From NCBI GenBank assembly GCA_025937835.1, contig JAICQO010000072.1, positions 1 to 34,933 on the forward strand: a stretch of 34,933 nucleotides of DNA, in the 5' to 3' direction. The stretch comes from Polyangiaceae bacterium (GTDB lineage: Bacteria; Myxococcota_A; Polyangia; Polyangiales; Polyangiaceae). Every line of letters begins with the position of its first letter. The first letter of the stretch is position 1. The notes under the pieces were generated by a model. That model made no database searches, was not told where the DNA came from, and saw nothing but the letters and a program-made list of their open reading frames with translations. Positions 24,318 through 32,555 of this stretch are shown in pieces. A program made the position numbers and the translations under genes.

Positions 24318-26401
24318 ACGACAACGACCCGCTATCCATCGTCGGCCAGACGATCGCCGAGAAGTACCGCGTGGAGCGCCTGGTCGGCAGCGGCGGTTTC
24401 GCCGTGGTCTACCGCGCGCTGCACACGATCTGGAACAAGCCCGTCGCGATCAAGTTCTTCAACGGCCTGTCTTCGGCGCCGGTAGACCAGCGCGAGCAGC
24501 TCCATCAAGCCTTCATTCAGGAGGGCGCGCTGCTCACGGATCTGTCGAGCGAGACGGCCGCGATCGTTCAGGCTCGCGACGTCGGGACGTTCACGTCCCC
24601 GGACGGCAGGTGGATGCCGTACATGGTCCTCGAATGGCTCGACGGGCTCACGCTCGAAGACGTGCTCGTCAGAGAGACGCGCGAGCGCGCCCCCGGCTGG
24701 CCCATCCACGAGGTGGTGCGGCTGCTCGCGCAAGCGGCGACGGCGCTCGATGTCGCGCACAGAAAGGGCATCGCTCACCGCGACATCAAGCCCGCCAACC
24801 TGTTCATCCTGGGTGATCCGCACTCGGAGTCGGCCACGCTCAAGGTGCTGGATTTCGGCGTTGCCAAGCTGATGGCCGACAACACGCAGCTCAACGCGGC
24901 GCTGGCCATGACCGGCATGAGCGTGACCAGCTTCACGCCGCAATACGGCGCGCCCGAGCAGTTCAGCCGCGGCTACGGCGCGACCGGGCCCTGGACGGAC
25001 GTGTTCGCGCTGGCGCTCGTCGCTTCCGAGCTCCTCAGCGGCAAGCCACCGCTCGAGGGCGACGACGTCGTCCAGCTCGCGTTCTCGTCGGCCCACCCCG
25101 AACGCCGCCCGACCCCGCGCACGCTCGGCGCGACGGTCACGGACGCGGTCGAGGCCGTGTTCTCGAGAGCGTTCGCGATCCGCCCGAGCGACCGCTACCA
25201 GCACGTCGCCGAGTTCTGGGAGGCGCTCGAAGAGGCGAGCGGCGAGCGCCGCGCCCGCTTCACGACCCAGCGGGTGTCGCGTGCGACGGGCGCCACCGAC
25301 GCGACACAGGTCGCGCCCCCGAACTTCGGCATGCCCGCGGCCTCGCCCGCGCCGGACCGGAGCACGACGGTCGACGCCGTCACCAAGGCCTCCGCGCAGG
25401 GCAAGGGCCGAGGCACGCTCGCCGTCGTGGGCGCGGGCGCGGCCGTGGCAGCGCTCGCGCTCGGCGGTTTCTTCGTGTTCGGACGCGGCGGCGCGACACC
25501 TGCGGCGACGGAGCCGAAGCCGAAGCCGAAGCCGAGCGTCGCGGCTGCGGCCGTCGCCACGCCGTCCGCCCTCGAATCGGCGAAACCCACGGGGCCGGCC
25601 TGCCCGGAGCGGATGAACCTGATCGCCGCCGGGCAGTACTTCCAGGGCTCGGACGCAAAGGACGCGATGGCGGCCGAAAAGCCCGCTCACAACGTGTCGC
25701 TCGACAGCTATTGCATCGACACTTACGAGGTCACGGCCGGCGAGTACAAAGCTTGTTCGGACGTCGGCAAATGCAAGCGCGCGGCGAACGACGTGGACTG
25801 GCCGAACATCACCCCGGCCGAGCGCAAGATCTACGCGCCGCTCTGCACCGCCAACGATCCAGAGCGCAAGGACCACCCGATCAATTGCGTGACCTGGGAG
25901 ATGGCCTCCCTCTATTGCAAGGCGCAGAGCAAGCGCCTGCCGACCGAAGCGGAGTGGGAGTACGCGACGCGCGGCCCCGACGGTCGGGTCTACCCGTGGG
26001 GTGACGAGCCGCCGACCGAGAAGCACCTGAACGCTTGCGGCTCCGAGTGCGTGGCGTGGGGGCGCGCCAACAAGACCCCGCTCGAGCCGCTTTACGAGGC
26101 CGACGATGGCTACCCGACCACCGCCCCGGTCGGCCGTTTCGCAGCAGGCCGCTCACGGTTCGGCCCCCACGACGTCGCCGGGAACGTCTGGGAGTGGGTC
26201 GGCGATTGGATGGCCGACTACACGAAAGAGGACAAGAAGAATCCGACCGGTCCGGAAACCGGCACGCGGCGCGTGATCCGGGGCGGCGCCTGGAACGGCA
26301 GCTATGCGAGCTGGCTTCGCCCGTCCTTTCGCTACGCCCAGGATCCGAACGCCACGAGCCACGGCATCGGTTTCCGCTGCGCCAGCAATCCCAATCCGTA
26401 A
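24314..26401 (+). CDS. Membrane Ser/Thr protein kinase fused to a sulfatase-modifying-factor (FGE-like) domain
   Basis: A 695-residue protein. The cytoplasmic Hanks-type kinase (about 18-310) has the Gly loop GSGGFAVVY (25-33), Lys47 in VAIK, HRDIKPAN with Asp157 and DFG with Asp180, so it should be active. A Pro/Ala-rich juxtamembrane region leads to one transmembrane helix (about 367-390). A periplasmic FGE-sulfatase fold covers about 430-695 (PTEAEWEYATRG, DVAGNVWEWVGDW, RVIRGGAW, GIGFRCA). The segment RGGAWNGSYASWLRPSFRY lacks the two catalytic cysteines (C-x4-C) of true formylglycine-generating enzymes, so this part is probably a binding or sensor domain. It starts inside bufC (4-base overlap). 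It may sense something in the periplasm linked to the metallophore; this is speculation from gene order. Confidence 0.88.
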   Translation: MNDNDPLSIVGQTIAEKYRVERLVGSGGFAVVYRALHTIWNKPVAIKFFNGLSSAPVDQREQLHQAFIQEGALLTDLSSETAAIVQARDVGTFTSPDGRWMPYMVLEWLDGLTLEDVLVRETRERAPGWPIHEVVRLLAQAATALDVAHRKGIAHRDIKPANLFILGDPHSESATLKVLDFGVAKLMADNTQLNAALAMTGMSVTSFTPQYGAPEQFSRGYGATGPWTDVFALALVASELLSGKPPLEGDDVVQLAFSSAHPERRPTPRTLGATVTDAVEAVFSRAFAIRPSDRYQHVAEFWEALEEASGERRARFTTQRVSRATGATDATQVAPPNFGMPAASPAPDRSTTVDAVTKASAQGKGRGTLAVVGAGAAVAALALGGFFVFGRGGATPAATEPKPKPKPSVAAAAVATPSALESAKPTGPACPERMNLIAAGQYFQGSDAKDAMAAEKPAHNVSLDSYCIDTYEVTAGEYKACSDVGKCKRAANDVDWPNITPAERKIYAPLCTANDPERKDHPINCVTWEMASLYCKAQSKRLPTEAEWEYATRGPDGRVYPWGDEPPTEKHLNACGSECVAWGRANKTPLEPLYEADDGYPTTAPVGRFAAGRSRFGPHDVAGNVWEWVGDWMADYTKEDKKNPTGPETGTRRVIRGGAWNGSYASWLRPSFRYAQDPNATSHGIGFRCASNPNP

Positions 26402-26428
26402 CCTCGCGAATCGAGATATCCTACACGG

Positions 26429-28798
26429 ATGGGGAAAGGTCCCCTCGAGGATCCCCGCCTCCGGGCCATTGAAGCCAAGCTGAACGGCGCCGAGTTCGAC
26501 GAAGCCCAGCGGCTGCTCGCAGCGCTTCGTCATCAACCCGGCGCCGAAGCAGCCTCCGCCTACTTCTCGACACGGCTGCTCTACCAGCGCGGCCGGCTCG
26601 ACAACGCCGCGGTCGCGCAGCGGCTACGCGAGGTGCTATCGACCAACCCCGGGGAATTTCCGCAAGCCGAGAACATGCTGGCTGCCGCCGAGCTCGACGT
26701 GCTCGAGTCGAGCCCCCAGGGCTTCCTGAGCTCGACCCAGCCGCCGTTCCCGAAAAAGAGCTCGGGCGACGCGCGCCCCGGTCAGGCCGTCGAGCTCTCG
26801 GGCATCCCGCGCGCTCCGCTGGTGCCGCGCTTCTCGTCGCCGACGATCCGCTCCGGCGAATCCAGCTTCGACGCCTCGGACCTCGAGCAGTCCGGGAGCG
26901 ACCAGCGAGCGACCGACGGCCCGAGGGCGCGGCGGGTTCCGTCGGTGCTACCCGGTATCGACTTCGAGCTCGAGATGACGCCGCCGCCGGTCACGGCGCC
27001 GAGCACGCTCCCGCCGATCCCCGATCTGACCTCGTCCGCTCCGACCGAGCCCCCGCCGTACACCGATCAGCGGCACACGGCGCCCGTGACGCGCTCGGCC
27101 GCTCCCGACGCGGTCGCCGATCCGTCGCTCGGCGAGATCGCGCTCTCGCTGGACGCCGGCAATGCGCAGCTGGCGCTCGACCTTCTGGCGCGAAAGTCGC
27201 CGCCCCACGGCCCCGACTACGCGCTGCTCTCGAGCCGCGCTCGGCTCGCGCTCGGCGATCCCGCCCGGGCGCGCCGCGAGCTCGAGCCACTGCTGCGCGA
27301 GCGCGGTCTGCCGCCGCCGCTGCGCGTCGCGGCTGCGCGCTTGCTGCTCGAGCTCGGCTCGCCCGAGGCCGCGCTCGACCAGGCCGGCGCCGCGCTCGAA
27401 GTAGAGCCCGACGACGTCGCAGCGCGCATCACGTTCGCCTGGGCGCTCGTGCGCGCGATGCGGCGCAGCGGCGACCTATCGCGCGCCCACGAGGTGGATA
27501 CGCTGCTGGCCACGACGCCCGTGCGCAGCGGGCCGCACACCGCGCTGGCGCTCGCGCTCCGCGCGTCCCTGCTCGCCGCGCGCGGGCCGGCGCTGCGGGC
27601 GCTGAGCCTCGCGCAGGCAGCGCTGCGCCAGGATCCGCGTCAGGCCGACGCCTTCGCCGCGGTCGCGCTGTCGTCGATCCGGCTCGGCATGCACGCCGAA
27701 GCCGAGCAAGCGCTCAGCGAGCTCCGCGCGCTGAACCCGGAAGAGGCGAGCGTACTGACGCGCTCGCTGACGCAATCCACGGTGCCGCCGCCCCACCCCA
27801 AGCCGCACCTGCCGTCGGCGCCGCCGCTGGAGTCGATCTGGGGTAAGCCCGAGGCCGCTCTGGTCCGCGGCGATCCGAGCCCCGCGCTGCTCGCCGTCGA
27901 ACGCGCCTGCGAAGCGCTGCAGAAGGAGGCGGCCCACGAGAGCGATGCCTGGAGCGCGCTCGGCCGGGCTGCGGCGGCGCTCTTCACCGAGCAGCCGGTG
28001 TTCCGTCACTTCGCGCCGTACGACAGCTCGGTGTTCAGCATTCAGCGCCTGGCCGCCGCGATCGACGTCTTGCTCGGGGAGCGTTCCTACGCTGCCGAGC
28101 CGCTGGTGGTGGTGTGCGGCGCGTACGTCGGCGAGAGCATCCGCCAGGCCTACGGTGGCGACTGGCAGAGCGCGGTGCTCGAGCCGGCTCGAGCCACGAT
28201 CCACGCCGCCGGGCTCAGCGTCCACCCGTGCCAGCTCGTGCGCGAGCGCCTCGTGCACGGCGCAGCGCTGCGGCTGCCGCAGCCCACGCGCCTGCACCCG
28301 GGCGCCGATCCGTTCGGCAACAGCTCGCCGATCGCGCAGCCGCCGCCGTCGCCCTGGGACCCCGATCCGTGGCCGAATCCGGCGCGGCTCGCCGATGTGG
28401 CGCGCGCGCTGCCGGAGTCGGTGGTGGGGTTGCACTGTCGCAACGCCAGCGGGAGGGCGCTGGATCACAGCCAGGCCAGCCTGAACAGCGTGGAACGCTT
28501 CCTCGATCTGCTCGCGCCCCCCGACGCGCCGCTCGACGCGACCGCGGCTTGGGTACGCCGCGCCGCCCTGCTCGCCGGCGGTTATCTGGGTCAGGTCTTG
28601 GTCGTGGAGCGCGGCGCGCGCCTGCACGTGCGCGAACGAGTCGACGACCTGCATTCTTACCGTTACGACCTGCCGAACGGCACGGCGTGTTACCCGGTAG
28701 AGCGCGTGCACGAGCGCTTGCTGGGGCGCGCCGTGAGCTCGCTCTCCGACTACGTCGCCGAGCTCGAAGCGCCCGCCTCGCGCGGCGATCGGGCTTGA
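26429..28798 (+). CDS. TPR protein with a duplicated DUF3806-like C-terminal domain
   Basis: A 789-residue cytoplasmic protein starting 27 bases after the kinase gene. The N-terminal helices (1-90) are followed by a Pro/Ser-rich low-complexity linker (about 95-225) and a TPR block (about 230-440, e.g. ELGSPEAALDQAGAALEVEPDD). The C-terminal part holds two related domains. One is marked by SIQRLAAAIDVLLG...VVVCGAYVGESIRQAYGGDW...HPCQLVRERLVHG, the other by SVERFLDLLAPPD...AALLAGGYLGQVLVVERG...YPVERVHERLLG. The G-A/G-Y-L/V-G-x-x core resembles DUF3806-type domains, whose role is not known. It converges with the next kinase gene, leaving 6 bases between stops. It is probably a scaffold working with the upstream kinase. 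Assignment to the RiPP operon rests on spacing only. Confidence 0.75.
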   Translation: MGKGPLEDPRLRAIEAKLNGAEFDEAQRLLAALRHQPGAEAASAYFSTRLLYQRGRLDNAAVAQRLREVLSTNPGEFPQAENMLAAAELDVLESSPQGFLSSTQPPFPKKSSGDARPGQAVELSGIPRAPLVPRFSSPTIRSGESSFDASDLEQSGSDQRATDGPRARRVPSVLPGIDFELEMTPPPVTAPSTLPPIPDLTSSAPTEPPPYTDQRHTAPVTRSAAPDAVADPSLGEIALSLDAGNAQLALDLLARKSPPHGPDYALLSSRARLALGDPARARRELEPLLRERGLPPPLRVAAARLLLELGSPEAALDQAGAALEVEPDDVAARITFAWALVRAMRRSGDLSRAHEVDTLLATTPVRSGPHTALALALRASLLAARGPALRALSLAQAALRQDPRQADAFAAVALSSIRLGMHAEAEQALSELRALNPEEASVLTRSLTQSTVPPPHPKPHLPSAPPLESIWGKPEAALVRGDPSPALLAVERACEALQKEAAHESDAWSALGRAAAALFTEQPVFRHFAPYDSSVFSIQRLAAAIDVLLGERSYAAEPLVVVCGAYVGESIRQAYGGDWQSAVLEPARATIHAAGLSVHPCQLVRERLVHGAALRLPQPTRLHPGADPFGNSSPIAQPPPSPWDPDPWPNPARLADVARALPESVVGLHCRNASGRALDHSQASLNSVERFLDLLAPPDAPLDATAAWVRRAALLAGGYLGQVLVVERGARLHVRERVDDLHSYRYDLPNGTACYPVERVHERLLGRAVSSLSDYVAELEAPASRGDRA

Positions 28799-28804
28799 GC
28801 GCCG

Positions 28805-30511
28805 TCAGCTGCGCGCCGCGCGCTTCGCCAGGTCCACGGCCAGCGTCTGGCCCGTGCCGGGCAGGATCGACGCAACCGAGGCGCGCTCGATCACCAGCGT
28901 GCCGCGCTCGCGCCACCACTCGTCGGCTCGATCGTGGTTCCAGTCGCGGGCGCTCGCGCAAGCCCGCAGCGCGCGCACGAGCGCCTGAGCGTCGCTCGGA
29001 CGCTGCCCCGGCTTCTTCTCGAGCAAGGCGAGCACGAGCTTTTCCAGATCTTCGGGCAAGGGCTGTCCGAGCCGCTCCGACGGACGCACGGGCTCCGTGT
29101 GCAAGTGGTGGCCGCAGACCTCGACCACGCTGGAACCGGTGAACGGTGGCTCGCCCGTGAGCAAAAAATACGCGACCGCGCCGAGGGCATACAAATCCGA
29201 ACGCCCGTCCACGTGCTGCGGATCGGTGATCTGCTCGGGTGACATGTAGAGCGGCGTGCCCGTCAACACGTTGAGCGTGCTCTGGGTCGCGTCCACGTTG
29301 GCCGTCTCACGAACCAGGCCGAAGTCGAGCACCTTCACCGAGTCGAGCTCGAGCCCGCGGCGGCACAGAAATACATTGGCCGGCTTCACGTCCCGGTGGA
29401 TCAGCCCGACGTGGTGCGCCTCGGCCAGCGCGCTCGCGATCTGCAAGAGCACGTTGACGACGCGGCCGGGCGGCTGCGGGCCGTCCGCCTCGACCAGCCG
29501 CTCCAGATCGACGCCGTCGAGGAACTCCATCGCGTAGTAGAACAGGCCTTCCGGCGTGTGACCGTAGTCGTAGACCGCGACGATGTTCGGATGATTGAGG
29601 CGCGCCGTCAGCCGCACCTCGCGCTCGAAGCGCGCGATCGCGCCGAGCCCCGCGCGCTCTGGCGGCAACAGCTTGACCGCGGTCGGGCGCCTGAGCAGCG
29701 CGTGCCGGGCGCGATACACGATGCCCATCCCGCCCTCGCCGATCTTGTGCTCGAGCTCGTATTGCCCGAGCTCTGCCGCTTCCTTCACCCGCAGCTGCAG
29801 CCCGTAGATCACCCAGGAAATGCTGGTCACGACCACGCCCACGACGAAGCACCAGACCAGCGCCATCAGCATCATCGTCATGCCGCCGGGGTAGCCGGCC
29901 TCGGGCTGGTCTTGATAGGCGTAATAGGTGCCGACCAGGATCGGGATCGATGCCAGCTTCCACAGCAGCCCCGAGCGCCCGGCGGTGGTCGGCACGAGCG
30001 CCGCGCGCAGCGTGTGGATCGCTGCCATCGCGATCAGCACGGCCAGCTCCGGCCGCCACTTGACGGCCGTGTGCACGAACGACATCGCGATCGAGACCGA
30101 CTGCGCGATCATCGACACGAAGTCGATGCTCTGCAACACGCGCAGCGACGCCCGAAAGCGGTAAAGGCAGAGCGCCGTCACCAGCAACAAGAGCGTGGTC
30201 ACGATGTGCGCTGGGAAGCCGGCTTGGGTCAGGAAGCGCGCGACCTCTTCGTGATTGTCGCGAGCAATCACCAGCGGTACGGCGACCAGCAGCACCGTCC
30301 AAATCCCGACCGCGATCGATAGATTCAACCGCAGGCGTCGCTGGAAGAAGTCGCGCACCTCCTCGGGCGAGCCCGGCAGCGGCACCGGCGACATGCCGAG
30401 CACGCTGCGCAGGCTGAACGAACCTCCGAGCAGCGTGGCGAGGAACGGCAGGCGCCCGCCCCGCGCCGAACGCGGCGGTCGCTCGAGGGACGGTGCGTTG
30501 GGCGCGGCCAT
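28805..30511 (-). CDS. Ser/Thr protein kinase with N-terminal multi-pass membrane module
   Basis: A 568-residue protein in the reverse order to most bacterial kinases. It has about six membrane segments in residues 60-245 (for example SIAVGIWTVLLVAVPLVIA, TTLLLLVTALCLY, MTMMLMALVWCFVVGVVVT), and then the kinase domain (about 248-525) at the C-terminus. Motifs GEGGMGIVYRA, AVKLL, HRDVKPAN, DFG in VLDFGLVRE and TGTPLYMSPEQI are intact, so it should be an active Hanks kinase. The membrane part looks like a small-molecule or membrane-state sensor of unknown type. The tail after the kinase (about 526-568) is short and not recognised. ATG 30511 is the only suitable start. The gene converges with the TPR gene and is separated by 113 bases from the histidine kinases upstream. 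Confidence 0.9.
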   Translation of the reverse strand: MAAPNAPSLERPPRSARGGRLPFLATLLGGSFSLRSVLGMSPVPLPGSPEEVRDFFQRRLRLNLSIAVGIWTVLLVAVPLVIARDNHEEVARFLTQAGFPAHIVTTLLLLVTALCLYRFRASLRVLQSIDFVSMIAQSVSIAMSFVHTAVKWRPELAVLIAMAAIHTLRAALVPTTAGRSGLLWKLASIPILVGTYYAYQDQPEAGYPGGMTMMLMALVWCFVVGVVVTSISWVIYGLQLRVKEAAELGQYELEHKIGEGGMGIVYRARHALLRRPTAVKLLPPERAGLGAIARFEREVRLTARLNHPNIVAVYDYGHTPEGLFYYAMEFLDGVDLERLVEADGPQPPGRVVNVLLQIASALAEAHHVGLIHRDVKPANVFLCRRGLELDSVKVLDFGLVRETANVDATQSTLNVLTGTPLYMSPEQITDPQHVDGRSDLYALGAVAYFLLTGEPPFTGSSVVEVCGHHLHTEPVRPSERLGQPLPEDLEKLVLALLEKKPGQRPSDAQALVRALRACASARDWNHDRADEWWRERGTLVIERASVASILPGTGQTLAVDLAKRAARS

Positions 30512-30624
30512 CGGGGCGACTCCGCCGCCTACCCTAGTCCATGCCTACGGCTCCCGCCCCCGTCGATCAGGCAGGCGGCGTCGTTCTCAGGGGCGGCACG
30601 CGCCGGCCCTCCCCGCCGAGGTGA

Positions 30625-32553
30625 CTAGGACGGCTTCTTGTCGTCCAGGACCTCGCGGACGCGCCGCGCCAGGGCCTCTGGCAGCCAGGGTTTCGGCAAA
30701 TAGGCGATGTTGGCTTCGAGCTCGCCGTCGTTGACGATGGCCGAGTCCGTGTAGCCGGACATGTACAGCACCTTCATCTCCGGGCGCAGGCCCGAGAGGC
30801 GATCGGCGAGCTCGCGCCCGCTCATCTGCGGCATGACCACGTCGGTCAAGAGCAGGTCGATCGGCTGCGGGTAGCGCTCGCAGGTGAGCAGCGCCTCGCC
30901 CGCGTTGCGGGCTTCGAGCACCTGGTACCCGTAGCGGCGTAACACCTCGCGCGCTGCGGCGCGCACGTCGTCCTGGTCTTCCGTGAGGAGCACGGTCTCG
31001 CTGCCAGACAGCTCGGTCGGCGCCTGCTTTTCTTCCGGGGCGTCCTCGACGCCGTCGGCTTGCGGCAAATACAGGCGAAACACGCTGCCGTGGCCCGGCT
31101 CGCTCTCGACCACGATGTGACCGCCGCTCTGCTTGACGATTCCGAACACCGTCGCAAGCCCGAGCCCCGTCCCCTTGCCCTTCTCCTTGGTCGTGAAGAA
31201 CGGCTCGAAGATGTTGGCCTGCGTCTCGCGATCCATCCCGAGCCCGGTGTCCGCGAAGGTGACCATCACGTATGGCCCTGGACCTATCCCGACTCGATCC
31301 GGGTCGTCGCTCGCGAACGACCCGTCGAGCTCGACGTTTTCGGTAGTGATCCGGAAGGTTCCGCCGTGAGGCATGGCGTCGCGCGCGTTGACCGCGAGGT
31401 TCATCACGATCTGGTCGATCTGTCCCGGATCCGCGCGCACGCGGTGCAACCCCCCGGCGAGCTCGACCACGAGCTCCACGTCTTCTCCCAGGAGCCGACC
31501 GAGCATGCTCTCCGACTCGCGCAGCACGCCGTTCAAGTCCAGCGTGCGCGGCGCGAGCAGCTGCTTTCGGCTGAATGCCAGGAGCTGCCGCGTCAGATCC
31601 GCGGCGCGCGTCCCGGCCTTGTTGATGGCCTCGACGTCGGGGCGCATCGGATCGTTCGCGCCGAGGTCCGCCATGATCAGCGAGCTGTAGCTCAGGATCA
31701 CCGACAACAGGTTGTTGAAGTCGTGCGCGACGCTGCCCGCCAGGCGCCCGATGGCCTCCATCTTCTGCGCGTGCCGCAGCTGGTGCTCGAGCTTGCGCTG
31801 CTCGGTGATCTCGCGCGTGATGCCGACGATGCCGACGACCTCGCCGATCACGTTGCGGATCGGCGCCTTGGTCTCGGAGAACCAGCGCTCGCGCCGGCCG
31901 CGGCGGTAGACCCGCACCACGTCGCGCACAGGCATGCCGCTCACCAGGATGCCGCGCTCCTCCGCCTCCACGCTGAACACGTCCGTACCGCTCGCGTCGA
32001 GCTCCCCGAGCCGCTTGCCGACCAGCGCCTCGGCGTGATCGAAGCCGAGCAGCGCCGAACACGCCGGGTTCACCCGCACGAAGCGCAGGCTCGAGTCCTT
32101 GAAATAGATGCCGTCGGGGATGTTGTTCAAGAGCTCGTGCAGCAAGCGCCGCTCGTTGTCGAGCTGGCGGCCGAGCCGGTACTGCTCGGCGGCGTGCCGC
32201 ACCTTCTCCTCGAGATCCATCGGATTCCAGGGCTTGGTGACGTAGGCGAAAATCTGCCCGTCGTTGATGGCGCGGATCACCGCCGACAGGTCCGCGAAGC
32301 CCGTGAGCAGGATGCGCTTGGCGCGCGATGTGTCGCCGAGCTTGGACAAGAGCTCGTCACCGGTCATGCCCGGCATGCGCTGGTCGGTGATCACCACCGC
32401 GATGTCCCGCTCCCGCGACATCAGATCGAGTGCGTTCTCCGCCGAACCGGTTTTTACGACCGCGAACTTGTCCGTCAACAGATCTTCGAGCGCGACGAGC
32501 ACTTGGGGCTCGTCATCGACGACGAGAACGCGCTCCTTTGCCGGTGACTGCAT
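30625..32553 (-). CDS. Hybrid histidine kinase REC-PAS-HisKA-HATPase-REC
   Basis: A 642-residue soluble signalling protein. An N-terminal receiver (1-120; phospho-Asp57 in ITDQRMPG, Lys107 in TKPW) is followed by a PAS domain (about 138-255, NIPDGIYFKDSSLRFVRVN to ITREITEQ). Next come HisKA with His277 in SVAHDFNNLLS, HATPase_c (NLAVNARDAMP, ADTGLGM, GTGLGLATVFGIV) and a C-terminal receiver (Asp571 in LLTDVVMPQMSG, Lys in LPKPW). The frame runs far upstream, but ATG 32553 has AGGAG six bases before it, inside the end of the preceding gene, and begins right at the receiver. Two bases separate it from the upstream kinase gene, so the pair is probably cotranslated and may form a phosphorelay. 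The signal is unknown. Confidence 0.92.
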   Translation of the reverse strand: MQSPAKERVLVVDDEPQVLVALEDLLTDKFAVVKTGSAENALDLMSRERDIAVVITDQRMPGMTGDELLSKLGDTSRAKRILLTGFADLSAVIRAINDGQIFAYVTKPWNPMDLEEKVRHAAEQYRLGRQLDNERRLLHELLNNIPDGIYFKDSSLRFVRVNPACSALLGFDHAEALVGKRLGELDASGTDVFSVEAEERGILVSGMPVRDVVRVYRRGRRERWFSETKAPIRNVIGEVVGIVGITREITEQRKLEHQLRHAQKMEAIGRLAGSVAHDFNNLLSVILSYSSLIMADLGANDPMRPDVEAINKAGTRAADLTRQLLAFSRKQLLAPRTLDLNGVLRESESMLGRLLGEDVELVVELAGGLHRVRADPGQIDQIVMNLAVNARDAMPHGGTFRITTENVELDGSFASDDPDRVGIGPGPYVMVTFADTGLGMDRETQANIFEPFFTTKEKGKGTGLGLATVFGIVKQSGGHIVVESEPGHGSVFRLYLPQADGVEDAPEEKQAPTELSGSETVLLTEDQDDVRAAAREVLRRYGYQVLEARNAGEALLTCERYPQPIDLLLTDVVMPQMSGRELADRLSGLRPEMKVLYMSGYTDSAIVNDGELEANIAYLPKPWLPEALARRVREVLDDKKPS

Positions 32554-32555
32554 CT

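Noticed and set aside
26270-26400. Formylglycine-generating (copper-dependent Cys oxidase) activity for the kinase ectodomain
   Set aside because: The catalytic C-x4-C motif is absent (RGGAWNGSYASWLRPSFRY), so enzymatic activity of that kind is unlikely.
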